Below are positions 24,850 through 33,245 of a stretch of DNA of 64,000 nt, one piece after another. Below the pieces are notes generated by a model that was not told the DNA's origin, made no database searches, and saw nothing but the letters and a program-made list of their open reading frames with translations. Positions within the stretch are counted from its first letter, which is position 1. Each line of letters begins with the position of its first letter. Source of the DNA: Pseudoflavonifractor sp050943825 (GTDB lineage: Bacteria; Bacillota; Clostridia; Oscillospirales; Oscillospiraceae); the NCBI RefSeq assembly GCF_050943825.1, contig NZ_JBMNPX010000002.1, positions 1 to 64,000 of the forward strand. The letters run 5' to 3'. The translations under genes and the position numbers were made by a program.

Positions 24850-26228
<1,379 letters not shown>

Positions 26229-26231
26229 GGC

Positions 26232-26657
26232 TCAGACCGCCTTATAGCGCAGCAGGGGAGCGCCGAAGGAGACCAGGGCGCCATCCTCCTGGAGCAGCGC
26301 CTCAATGACGCAGTCGCAGGGAGCGGTGACCTCGTTCATCATCTTCATGGCCTCCATCAGGCAGACCGTCTGCCCCTTCTTCACCTGGTCGCCCACGGAT
26401 ACGAAGGGGGCGGCGCCGGGGGAGGGGGCGGCGTAGTATGTACCCACCAGAGGGGCGGTGATGACGCTGCCCTCCTCCTCCACGGGAGCGGCAGGTGCAG
26501 CGGCGGCCGCAGGGGCAGCCGCCACAGGGGCGGCTGCGGGAGCGGTCCCGGCTGCCTTGCTCAGCTCCAGGGAGAAGTCCTTGCAGGTGAACTTCATGCT
26601 GACGGCGGCGCTGCCCTCGAAGCGGGCCATCAGCTCAAACACGTCCTGATTGCTCAT
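26232..26657 (-). CDS. accB: Biotin carboxyl carrier protein AccB
   Basis: The 141-aa carrier has a short N-terminal domain, an Ala/Pro-rich flexible linker (about residues 38-60) and a C-terminal biotinyl domain with the modification site in CLMEAMKMMNEV. It shuttles carboxybiotin between AccC and AccA/AccD. Ten bases separate it from acpP. Confidence 0.95.
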   Translation of the reverse strand: MSNQDVFELMARFEGSAAVSMKFTCKDFSLELSKAAGTAPAAAPVAAAPAAAAAPAAPVEEEGSVITAPLVGTYYAAPSPGAAPFVSVGDQVKKGQTVCLMEAMKMMNEVTAPCDCVIEALLQEDGALVSFGAPLLRYKAV

Positions 26658-26667
26658 GGGCCGTGCC

Positions 26668-26898
26668 TCAGGCCTTGTGGGACTCGATGTAGGACATCAG
26701 GTCGCCCACGGTCTTCATGTTGGGCAGGTCGTCGTCCTCGATGGTCACGCCGGAGGCCTCCTCCAGAGCCATGGACAGCTCCACGGCGGCCAGGGAGTCG
26801 GCGCCCAGGTCCTCGGACAGCTTGGCCTCCATGGTCACGTCCTCAGCATCACAGCTCAGGGTTTCCACAATGATATCGCGCATTTCTTCGAAAGTCAT
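26668..26898 (-). CDS. acpP: Acyl carrier protein
   Basis: The 76-aa acidic protein carries the phosphopantetheine Ser in DLGADSLAAVELSMAL. It is the first gene of the fatty acid operon, about 65 nt after the inferred transcription start, with GAGGAG upstream. Placing acpP first in front of accBCDA and the fab genes supplies the carrier for every later step. Confidence 0.95.
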   Translation of the reverse strand: MTFEEMRDIIVETLSCDAEDVTMEAKLSEDLGADSLAAVELSMALEEASGVTIEDDDLPNMKTVGDLMSYIESHKA

Positions 26899-26925
26899 AA
26901 CAACATACTCCTCATTATTTTATTC

Positions 26926-26961
26926 AATTATTTTAATTAAAAATTTTTAAGTAAAATAATT
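26926..26961. promoter_or_regulatory. AT-rich inverted repeat at the fab operon start, probable FabT-type operator
   Basis: AATTATTTTA (26926-26935) and TAAAATAATT (26952-26961) are exact complements with a 16-bp AT-rich spacer. It lies directly downstream of the -10 box, covering the expected start of transcription and early leader, where a bound repressor would block the operon. A MarR/FabT-like protein is encoded at the operon's end. Confidence 0.6.
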
Positions 26962-26969
26962 TAAGCGTT

Positions 26970-26998
26970 ATTTTATCCACAAGCCCCCTGTCTGTCAA
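26970..26998 (-). promoter_or_regulatory. Sigma-A promoter of the fatty acid operon
   Basis: Reading the minus strand, a perfect -35 TTGACA (26998-26993) is followed by a 17-bp spacer and TAAAAT (26975-26970). Confidence 0.85.
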
Positions 26999-27026
26999 GT
27001 ATTTTTTTACCAAAAAATAGGTTGGC

Positions 27027-27055
27027 TTGCGCCTTTGAGCGGAGTATGCTAGGAT
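27027..27055 (+). promoter_or_regulatory. Sigma-A-type promoter of thiN
   Basis: TTGCGC, 17-bp spacer, TAGGAT, placed 72 bp before the thiN start. It is divergent from and 28 bp away from the fab promoter. No TPP riboswitch pattern is visible in the leader. Confidence 0.6.
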
Positions 27056-27127
27056 AAAGAGCATGAGCCGAACGCACAAAAAACGGGATAAAACCCGTGT
27101 ATAACGGCACAAAGTGAGGAAAAAGCC

Positions 27128-27760
27128 ATGACTTGTGGAAATTGCTATATTATTGGCGCGGGTGAGCGGATAAATATTCTGCCTGCGCCGGAGCAGGGGG
27201 ATCTGCTTATCGCCGCCGACGGCGGCTACGCCTGGCTGAAGGAGAAGGGACTGGAGCCCGACCTGGTGGTGGGGGACTTTGACTCCATGGCCGAGCCCTC
27301 CGGCGTGGCCCATCTGGTGCGCCTGCCCAAGGAGAAGGACGACACCGACACCATGGCCGCCGTGCGGCTGGGGCAGGAGCGGGGGTACCGCCGGTTCCAC
27401 ATTTTCGGCGGCACCGGTGGACGTTTTGACCACACACTGGCCAATCTGCAGCTGCTGGCCTGGCTGTCCCGCCGCGGGGAACAGGGGTGGCTGTACGGAC
27501 CCGACTGGACCGCCACCGCCATCACCGGCGGAGCGCTGGAATTCGGCCCGGAGCACCGGGGCATGATCTCGGTGTTCGCCCACTCGGACAGCGTCCGGGG
27601 CGTGACCATCGAGGGATTGAAGTACAGCCTGTCCAATGCGGAGCTGGACAACGGCTTCTCTCTGGGGGTGAGCAACGAGTTCACCGGTGTGCCTTCCTGT
27701 GTGTCCGTGGAGGACGGTACCTTATTAATTGTATGGGAGCGGCGAGAAGCGCGCCTCTGA
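27128..27760 (+). CDS. thiN: Thiamine pyrophosphokinase
   Basis: The 210-aa enzyme transfers pyrophosphate from ATP to thiamine. Family motifs are LIAADGGYAWLKEKGLEPDL, VVGDFDS, the acidic KEKDDTDTMAAV and FGGTGGRFDHTLANL. It has the usual length. It stands alone on the plus strand between the fab operon and the DUF134 pair. Confidence 0.92.
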   Translation: MTCGNCYIIGAGERINILPAPEQGDLLIAADGGYAWLKEKGLEPDLVVGDFDSMAEPSGVAHLVRLPKEKDDTDTMAAVRLGQERGYRRFHIFGGTGGRFDHTLANLQLLAWLSRRGEQGWLYGPDWTATAITGGALEFGPEHRGMISVFAHSDSVRGVTIEGLKYSLSNAELDNGFSLGVSNEFTGVPSCVSVEDGTLLIVWERREARL

Positions 27761-27764
27761 ATAC

Positions 27765-27816
27765 TTGACATATGTCAGAAACGGAGTATAATAACTGACA
27801 TAAGTCAGAAACGGAG
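27765..27816 (+). promoter_or_regulatory. Promoter with a repeated TGACATANGTCA dyad
   Basis: TTGACA (27765-27770), 16-bp spacer, TATAAT (27787-27792). A 21-bp unit, TGACATATGTCAGAAACGGA plus G, occupies 27766-27786 and recurs with one change at 27796-27816, exactly 30 bp later (about three helical turns). Each copy contains a near-perfect dyad; the first overlaps the -35, the second the start of transcription and the ribosome-binding site. This looks like a tandem operator, probably for the DUF134 helix-turn-helix protein encoded next. Confidence 0.8.
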
Positions 27817-27825
27817 GGAGAACAG

Positions 27826-28188
27826 ATGCCCAGACCCCAGAAGTGCAGAAGGGTGTGCCAGCTGCCCGGCTGGGCGGGCTTTACCCCGGTGGGGGAGCGG
27901 CCCGGCCCGGAGGAGCCGGTGGTGCTGACGGTGGATGAGTTCGAGGTCATCCGCCTGCTGGACCTGGAGGGGCTGACCCAGGAGGCCTGTGCGGCACAGA
28001 TGGAGATCGCCCGCACCACGGTCACTGGCATCTGTGACAGCGCCCGCCGCAAGCTGGCCGACGCGCTGGTCAACGGAAAGCGGCTGGTCATCGCCGGAGG
28101 CAATTACCGCCTGTGCGACGGACCGGGCTGCTGCCACCGCCGGGGCGGCTGCCGGAAAAAACAGTGTTTTGGAGGAGAAAACAGATGA
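27826..28188 (+). CDS. DUF134 (UPF0251) helix-turn-helix protein
   Basis: The 120-aa product begins MPRPQKCRRVCQLP, typical of DUF134, and has a sigma-region-4-like helix-turn-helix (VLTVDEFEVIRLLDLEGLTQ, EIARTTVTGICDSAR). A C-terminal Cys cluster (CDGPGCCHRRGGCRKKQC) suggests metal sensing. It overlaps the next gene by 4 nt. Genes of this family are usually paired with NifX/NifB-type iron-molybdenum cofactor-binding proteins, as here. It probably autoregulates through the repeated dyad upstream. Confidence 0.88.
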   Translation: MPRPQKCRRVCQLPGWAGFTPVGERPGPEEPVVLTVDEFEVIRLLDLEGLTQEACAAQMEIARTTVTGICDSARRKLADALVNGKRLVIAGGNYRLCDGPGCCHRRGGCRKKQCFGGENR

Positions 28189-28592
28189 AAATCGCGGTAA
28201 CCTACGAGAACGGACAGATTTTTCAGCACTTTGGCCACACCGAGCAGTTTAAGGTGTACAACGTGGAGAACGGCGCTGTGACCGCTTCCGCCGTGGAGCC
28301 CACCAACGGCAGCGGCCACGGCGCTCTGGCCGGGTTCCTGGTGGGCCTGGGCGTGGACACCCTGATCTGCGGCGGCATCGGCGGCGGCGCCATCGCTGCC
28401 CTGAACGAGGCCGGCATCACCCTTTACGCTGGCGTGGCCGGCGACGCCGACGCGGCTGTGGAGGCCCTGCTGGGCGGCAATCTGGCCCGCAATGTGGAGC
28501 CCACCTGCCACCACCACGACCACGGCCACCATGAGTGCCACGGTCATGACCACGGCCATGGCCACACCTGCGGCGGCCACTGCGGCGGCTGA
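28185..28592 (+). CDS. NifX/NifB-type cofactor-binding protein with His-rich tail
   Basis: The 135-aa product has the dinitrogenase iron-molybdenum cofactor-binding fold: MKIAVTYENGQIFQHFGHTE, then LAGFLVGLGVDTLICGGIGG. The C-terminal 30 residues are almost only His, Gly, Cys and acidic residues (CHHHDHGHHECHGHDHGHGH), a likely metal store or chelator. No nitrogenase genes are nearby, so the cargo may be another Fe-S or metal cofactor. Co-translated with the DUF134 regulator. Confidence 0.88.
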   Translation: MKIAVTYENGQIFQHFGHTEQFKVYNVENGAVTASAVEPTNGSGHGALAGFLVGLGVDTLICGGIGGGAIAALNEAGITLYAGVAGDADAAVEALLGGNLARNVEPTCHHHDHGHHECHGHDHGHGHTCGGHCGG

Positions 28593-28612
28593 GAAGCGCA
28601 CAAGAGGAGAAA

Positions 28613-28648
28613 ACGGACGGACCGCCGGAAGCGGTCCGTCCGTTTTTT
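28613..28648 (+). terminator. Terminator of the DUF134 operon
   Basis: A perfect 13-bp stem (ACGGACGGACCGC / GCGGTCCGTCCGT, loop CGGAA) followed by six T, 20 bp after the stop. Confidence 0.9.
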
Positions 28649-28656
28649 GCTGTCCG

Positions 28657-28932
28657 TCACATCTCGTCTGTGTCTGAGCCGGTGAGCTGGTCTCCGCACC
28701 AGGGACAGAAGGGATAGCTGCCAGCAGCGAAAAAGCCCAGAAAATGATGGCAGAAGGGGCAGCGCAGCTTGACCCGTCCCAGGATAATGCTGACGATGCA
28801 GAGAATCAGCCCCAGGGCGGAAAGGGCGCCAAGGGTTCCGGTCTGGTAGGCAGACGCGCCGAATATTGCGGCTCCCACTAGGAACAAAAGGCTGACGGCC
28901 AGATCCCACCGCTTCAAAACAGAACGCTTCAT
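28657..28932 (-). CDS. Small two-helix membrane protein with a zinc ribbon
   Basis: The 91-aa product starts at ATG 28932 with GGAGG 8 nt upstream. Two hydrophobic helices (about residues 11-30 and 36-53) precede a C-terminal zinc ribbon with two CPxC pairs (CPFCHHF and CPWCGDQL). The family is not known to me. It faces the DUF134 operon terminator and has its own transcript on the minus strand. Confidence 0.7.
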   Translation of the reverse strand: MKRSVLKRWDLAVSLLFLVGAAIFGASAYQTGTLGALSALGLILCIVSIILGRVKLRCPFCHHFLGFFAAGSYPFCPWCGDQLTGSDTDEM

Positions 28933-29069
28933 AGTCCATACCTCCTCGGCTTCTGCGGATATGATAGCACACAAGCGTAAAGGGCGTGGGTGGAGCGTGT
29001 AAAGAGTGTGTGGACATGGGGAACGGGGAGGACAGAAATTTTTCTTGCAGGGAAAACCAGCGGGTGTAC

Positions 29070-29098
29070 TTGTGAAAGCGACAAAAGAGAGATATAAT
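29070..29098 (+). promoter_or_regulatory. Promoter of the MATE gene
   Basis: TTGTGA, 17-bp spacer, TATAAT, ending 38 bp before the chosen start. The rest of the 204-bp gap contains nothing else I can support. Confidence 0.65.
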
Positions 29099-29136
29099 TT
29101 GGAAATGCTGTGTTTCACTGTGCGAGGAGGGAGCTT

Positions 29137-30513
29137 GTGGTACGGACCATGGAGCCAATGACCAGCGGGTCGATCTGGAAGAGAATGACCATGTTTGCAC
29201 TTCCGCTCATGCTGGGCAATCTGTTTCAGCAGCTGTACAACACTGTGGATTCGCTAATTGTGGGAAATTTTGTAGGGAGCAGCGCGCTGGCGGCGGTCAG
29301 CTCATCAGGCAGTCTGATTTTTATGCTGATCGGTTTTCTCAGCGGCATCTCCTCCGGTGCGGGCGTTATCGTGGCCCGGTATTTTGGCGCGGAGGACGGG
29401 GAAAATCTCCGCCGCACGGTCCATACGATTGCGGCCTTCGGCCTGGCGGCAGGGGTGGTGATGACGGCAGCCGGTATTCTGTTTACTCCTCAGATTCTGG
29501 TGTGGATGGATACGCCGGACAGCGTGATAGCGGAGTCTACCGTATATTTGCAGATATACTTCTGCGGCTCCATCGGCTTTGTCATGTATAACATTTTTGT
29601 GGGTATTTTGCAGGCGGTAGGCGACAGCCGCCACCCGCTGTACTACCTGATTGCCTCCTCTGTTATCAATCTGGTGCTGGACCTCTTGTTTATTGAGGGG
29701 TTCAACGCCGGCGTGGGCGGCGCGGCGCTGGCCACAGTGATCTCTCAGGTGGCCAGCGCGGCGCTCTGCATGCGCCAGCTGATGCTGACAAGGGAGGATT
29801 ACAGGCTGGTGCTCAGGGAGATCCGGTTTGACCGGAACATTTTGGGGCAGATTATCCGCGTAGGCCTGCCCTCCGGCATACAGAACTCTATCATCTCCTT
29901 TGCAAATGTAATCGTTCAGTCCAATGTCAACGCCTTCGGAGAGATGGCAATGGCGGGCTATGGAGCGTACAGCAAGGTGGAGGGCTTCGGTTTCCTTCCC
30001 ATCAACAGCTTTGCCATGGCGCTGACCACATTTGTGGGGCAGAATCTGGGCGCGGCGCAGTATGAGCGCACCAAAAAGGGGACACGGTTCGGCATTCTGG
30101 CCACCGTATTGCTGGCGGAGTCCATCGGCGTCCTGGTGTTCATCTTTGCCCCACAGCTGATTGCCATATTCGATCCCACGCCGGAGGTGGTGCGGTTCGG
30201 CATTGAGAAGGCGCGGACGGCGGCGCTGTTCTACTGCCTGCTGGCCTTCGCACACGCGGTTGCCGCCGTCATGCGCGGCGCCGGAAAGGCCATCGTCCCG
30301 ATGGTGATTATGATGGTGATTTGGTGCGGCGTGCGGGTTGGATTTTTGACCATTACCATTCCGCTTACCCACAGCATCCAGATGGTATATTGGGTATATC
30401 CCCTTACATGGGGCCTGAGCTGCATTCCGTTTTTCCTGTATTATAAGAAGGGAAACTGGATGCGGGCAGGGACCAGCCCCGGTCCTGAGGCTGAACGTGG
30501 GGCCCGTGTGTGA
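29137..30513 (+). CDS. MATE-family multidrug/Na+ efflux transporter
   Basis: The GTG start at 29137 is 6 nt from AGGAGG; an ATG at 29149 is too far away. The 458-aa protein has about 12 membrane helices and MATE signatures: FALPLMLGNLFQQLYNTVDS near the N-terminus, a repeat of the pattern in the second half (VGLPSGIQNSIISFANVIVQ), and QNLGAAQYERTKKG. It exports cationic compounds in exchange for Na+ or H+. Substrate cannot be predicted. Confidence 0.92.
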   Translation: MVRTMEPMTSGSIWKRMTMFALPLMLGNLFQQLYNTVDSLIVGNFVGSSALAAVSSSGSLIFMLIGFLSGISSGAGVIVARYFGAEDGENLRRTVHTIAAFGLAAGVVMTAAGILFTPQILVWMDTPDSVIAESTVYLQIYFCGSIGFVMYNIFVGILQAVGDSRHPLYYLIASSVINLVLDLLFIEGFNAGVGGAALATVISQVASAALCMRQLMLTREDYRLVLREIRFDRNILGQIIRVGLPSGIQNSIISFANVIVQSNVNAFGEMAMAGYGAYSKVEGFGFLPINSFAMALTTFVGQNLGAAQYERTKKGTRFGILATVLLAESIGVLVFIFAPQLIAIFDPTPEVVRFGIEKARTAALFYCLLAFAHAVAAVMRGAGKAIVPMVIMMVIWCGVRVGFLTITIPLTHSIQMVYWVYPLTWGLSCIPFFLYYKKGNWMRAGTSPGPEAERGARV

Positions 30514-30534
30514 CTGTGACAGGAATACAGAAAA

Positions 30535-30569
30535 GGAAGGCCGGAGCATAATGAGTGCTCCGGCCTTCC
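30535..30569. terminator. Hairpin after the MATE gene
   Basis: GGAAGGCCGGAGCA pairs perfectly with TGCTCCGGCCTTCC around a 7-nt loop. There is no strong T run on the plus strand, so termination may be weak or the hairpin may protect the 3' end. Confidence 0.65.
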
Positions 30570-30681
30570 ACATCAATAAGATGTTTTTTAAAAGATTGCG
30601 GAAAGCAGATGAACATGGTAATGTAATAAATACGGGCTGGAAGTGTAAAGAAGATGTAAAAAACAGGTAAAATTGGAAAGA

Positions 30682-30710
30682 TTGAAGAAACAGGGAAAAG
30701 ATGGTATAAT
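30682..30710 (+). promoter_or_regulatory. Promoter of the sigma/anti-sigma operon
   Basis: TTGAAG, 17-bp spacer, TATAAT, 87 bp before the sigma gene. This is a housekeeping-type promoter; an additional ECF-type promoter is not obvious. Confidence 0.65.
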
Positions 30711-30796
30711 GGCCCCGGACGCAGGGAATTTTTTTCTCACAGACGCAATAAAATCCCTGTCTGTTTCGTTATTCCTATGAGAGGGGAAGAAGACAT

Positions 30797-31381
30797 ATGC
30801 TGCTGTTTGGCTTGTCTGCAATCGAGCAGGAGCTCCGCCCGGCCAAGGCGCCCGCCCTGGAGGACAGCCTGATCCTGCGCGTAGCCCAGGGAGAGACGCA
30901 GGCGTTTTCCGAGCTCTATCTCCGCGCCCACAAGGCGGTTTACGGCTTCGCGCTGTCCATTGTGAAGAACCAGCACGACGCGGAGGACATCATGCAGGAT
31001 ACCTTTTTAAAAATAGATGCCGCCGCCGGAGGTTACCAGCCCAAGGGCAAGCCCATGGCCTGGGTGCTCACCATCACCCGGAATCTGGCCCTGGAGAAGC
31101 TGCGGGAGCGGCGGGATGTACCCCTGGAGCAGGAGGAGGACTGGCACCTGTGGGCCAGTGTGGACCCCACCCGTGCCCAGGAGGATAAGCTGGCGCTGGA
31201 GGCTGCCATGAAGTGCCTGGGGAACGAGGAGCGGCAGGTGGTCACCCTCCACGCCATGAGCGGACTGAAGCACCGGGAGATTGCGGCCCTGCTTGACATG
31301 CCCCTGGCCACGGTGCTCTCCAAGTACCGCAGAGCCCTGATCAAGCTGAGAGATTATCTGGAGGAGCGTGAGGCGACATGA
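30797..31381 (+). CDS. ECF-type RNA polymerase sigma factor
   Basis: The 194-aa protein has sigma region 2 (AFSELYLRAHKAVYGFALSI, then NQHDAEDIMQDTFLKI) and region 4 (LGNEERQVVTLHAMSGLKHR, EIAALLDMPLATVLSKYRRA). It would direct RNA polymerase to a few target promoters when freed from its anti-sigma. It overlaps the membrane anti-sigma gene by 4 nt. The stimulus is unknown. Confidence 0.9.
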   Translation: MLLFGLSAIEQELRPAKAPALEDSLILRVAQGETQAFSELYLRAHKAVYGFALSIVKNQHDAEDIMQDTFLKIDAAAGGYQPKGKPMAWVLTITRNLALEKLRERRDVPLEQEEDWHLWASVDPTRAQEDKLALEAAMKCLGNEERQVVTLHAMSGLKHREIAALLDMPLATVLSKYRRALIKLRDYLEEREAT

Positions 31382-32889
31382 AGGAACAGGATGCGGAGGC
31401 CCGCCTGGCCCGCGCCATGGAGGATGCGGCCCCCAACCGCCTGGACGAGCTTCTGGAGGTCCGGGAGGAGGCCCGGCGGCAGGAGAAGATTGTGGACATC
31501 AGCGCCCCGCCCAAAAGGAAACGGCGGGGATGGAAGAATTTTGCGGCGGCGGTGGCGGCAGCGCTGGTGCTGGTTATCGGCGGCGGCAGCTTTTTCGGCT
31601 GGCGGTACGCCAACGCCCCCGACTCCTTGGTGGGCATTGACGTCAACCCCAGCGTGCAGCTGACGGTGAGCCGGAACGAAAAGGTGCTCAACTGCGAAGC
31701 GCTGAACGCAGACGGCACGGAGATTATTGACGGTATGGATCTGCAGGGTACCCCGCTCAACGTGGCGGTCAACGCCCTCATCGGCTCCATGGTGCAGCAC
31801 GGCTATATTGACGACCTGAAGAACTCGGTGCTCATCACAGTGGAGAATAAGGATGCAGCCAAAGCACAGGCCCTTCAGGAGAGCCTGATGGCGGACGTCA
31901 ACGGACTGCTGGCCGGTGAATCGGTGGAGGCCTCGGTGATGGGGCAGACCATCACCAGCCGGGACCAGAGCCTGTCCAGTCTGGCGGAGACCTACGGCAT
32001 CTCCGAGGGAAAGGCGGCGCTGATCCAGCGGATTCTGGACACCGACCCCACCCTGACCTTTGAGTCCCTGGCGGGGCTGTCGGTCAACGACCTGAGCCTG
32101 CTGCTCCAGGCCAAGCAGGCGGACACCAGCGGCCTGACGGTGACCGGCCAGGCCAGCGACAAGGCCTATATCGGTCTGGATAAGGCTACCGAAATTGCCC
32201 TGGCCCAGCTTCCCGGGGCCACGCTGAAGGAGATTGAGTTTGACTACGACGACGGCATGGTCTACGAGGCCGAGCTCCTTCTGGATGGCTACGAGTACGA
32301 CATTGAGATTGACGCCCTGACCGGCGCAGTGGTCAAATTTGACTACGAGCTGGATGACCACTGGAGCGGCACTGTGGGGCAGCCGGTGACCGGAACCGGG
32401 CAGGGAACGGCCACCCCCCAGCCCTCCCAGAGCCAGCAGCAGACGGCCCTGATTACCGAGCAGGAGGCCAAGGACCTGGTGCTGGCCCAGATTCCCGGCG
32501 CGTCCATAGTCGAATTTAAACGGGATACAGACGACGGCCGTACGGTCTACGACGGAAAGGCAGTGCTGGAGGGTCGGGAGTACGAGTTTGAAATTGACGC
32601 CGCCACAGGCTCCTTCCTGGAGTGGGACGCCGACGATGCGGACGAGGGCTGGCATACGGGTGGCGGTACCTCCTCCGGTCAGGCGGCCCAGACAGCTCTG
32701 GATGAGGAGGGCGCCCGCGCCCTGGTTCTGGCCCGAATTCCCGGGGCCACCATTGTGGAGATTGAGCGGGACACCGACGACGGTCGGGTCTACTATGAGG
32801 GCGAGGCGGTGCTGGACGGCTGGGAGTATGAGTTTGAGATCGACGCCACAGCCGGTGAGTTCATCAAGTGGGAAGCGGACAACCGCTGA
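31378..32889 (+). CDS. RsgI-like transmembrane anti-sigma factor with PepSY repeats
   Basis: The 503-aa protein has a cytoplasmic N-terminus (about 1-50) with a basic PKRKRRGWKN before one membrane helix (about 54-72). It continues with an RsgI-like extracytoplasmic domain (SLVGIDVNPSVQLTVSRNEK) and a helical middle. Then come three PepSY-type repeats at about residues 260-325, 360-420 and 440-500, each with an ALxQIPGA-like helix followed by EYEFEIDAxTG. A Pro/Ser/Gln-rich linker separates the first two. It probably holds the sigma factor at the membrane and senses an envelope or peptidase-related signal. Confidence 0.85.
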   Translation: MKEQDAEARLARAMEDAAPNRLDELLEVREEARRQEKIVDISAPPKRKRRGWKNFAAAVAAALVLVIGGGSFFGWRYANAPDSLVGIDVNPSVQLTVSRNEKVLNCEALNADGTEIIDGMDLQGTPLNVAVNALIGSMVQHGYIDDLKNSVLITVENKDAAKAQALQESLMADVNGLLAGESVEASVMGQTITSRDQSLSSLAETYGISEGKAALIQRILDTDPTLTFESLAGLSVNDLSLLLQAKQADTSGLTVTGQASDKAYIGLDKATEIALAQLPGATLKEIEFDYDDGMVYEAELLLDGYEYDIEIDALTGAVVKFDYELDDHWSGTVGQPVTGTGQGTATPQPSQSQQQTALITEQEAKDLVLAQIPGASIVEFKRDTDDGRTVYDGKAVLEGREYEFEIDAATGSFLEWDADDADEGWHTGGGTSSGQAAQTALDEEGARALVLARIPGATIVEIERDTDDGRVYYEGEAVLDGWEYEFEIDATAGEFIKWEADNR

Positions 32890-32907
32890 TATCCCGTCGA
32901 GAAAAAG

Positions 32908-32946
32908 AGAGGCAGACCGCTGTTATCGGCGGCCTGCCTCTTTTTG
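32908..32946 (+). terminator. Terminator of the sigma/anti-sigma operon
   Basis: AGAGGCAG...CTGCCTCT-type stem with a few internal mismatches followed by TTTTT, 19 bp after the stop. Confidence 0.75.
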
Positions 32947-32962
32947 CGTCTGGCTGTAAGGG

Positions 32963-33127
32963 TCAGCGGTGGAATACCTTCAGATCCGGTCCGCCGGTTC
33001 CGGGGACAATGGGCTTGGCGTGGTCCTTACTGCGCTTCTCCTTTCCCTGAAGCTCAGGGACAGGGGGCTGGTCGTTGCGGGGCTGGGTGTGGGTCCGCTC
33101 CGGACGGGACATACCCTTTTTGGCCAT
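32963..33127 (-). CDS. Small basic conserved-type protein (54 aa)
   Basis: The frame starts at ATG 33127 with AAAGGAGG 9 nt upstream. The product is MAKKGMSRPERTHTQPRNDQ, then a PPVPELQGKEK stretch and a C-terminal AKPIVPGTGGPDLKVFHR. It is very basic, Pro-rich and probably unstructured. I recall near-identical hypothetical proteins in other Clostridia, but have no function for it. It lies between two terminators as a single-gene unit. Confidence 0.65.
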   Translation of the reverse strand: MAKKGMSRPERTHTQPRNDQPPVPELQGKEKRSKDHAKPIVPGTGGPDLKVFHR

Positions 33128-33196
33128 ATCAGTACACCTCCTTTTGAAGCTATCCCTTAGTGTTGCCCCACGGAGGGAAAACATGTGATGAAAATA

Positions 33197-33237
33197 AAAA
33201 CGAGCCTCTCTCCGCAGCACGGAGAGAGGCTCGTTTT
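33197..33237 (-). terminator. Terminator of the exported flavoprotein gene
   Basis: A perfect 18-bp stem (AAAACGAGCCTCTCTCCG and its complement, 5-nt loop), flanked by T runs on both strands, so it may stop transcripts from both sides; on the minus strand TTTTTATTTT follows. Confidence 0.9.
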
Positions 33238-33245
33238 GTCTCAAT

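Noticed and set aside
27056..27127. TPP riboswitch before thiN
   Set aside because: The leader is too short and lacks the conserved CTGAGA and ACCTGA-type elements.
29149..30513. Start of the MATE gene at ATG 29149
   Set aside because: It is 18 nt from the ribosome site; GTG 29137 is at the right distance.
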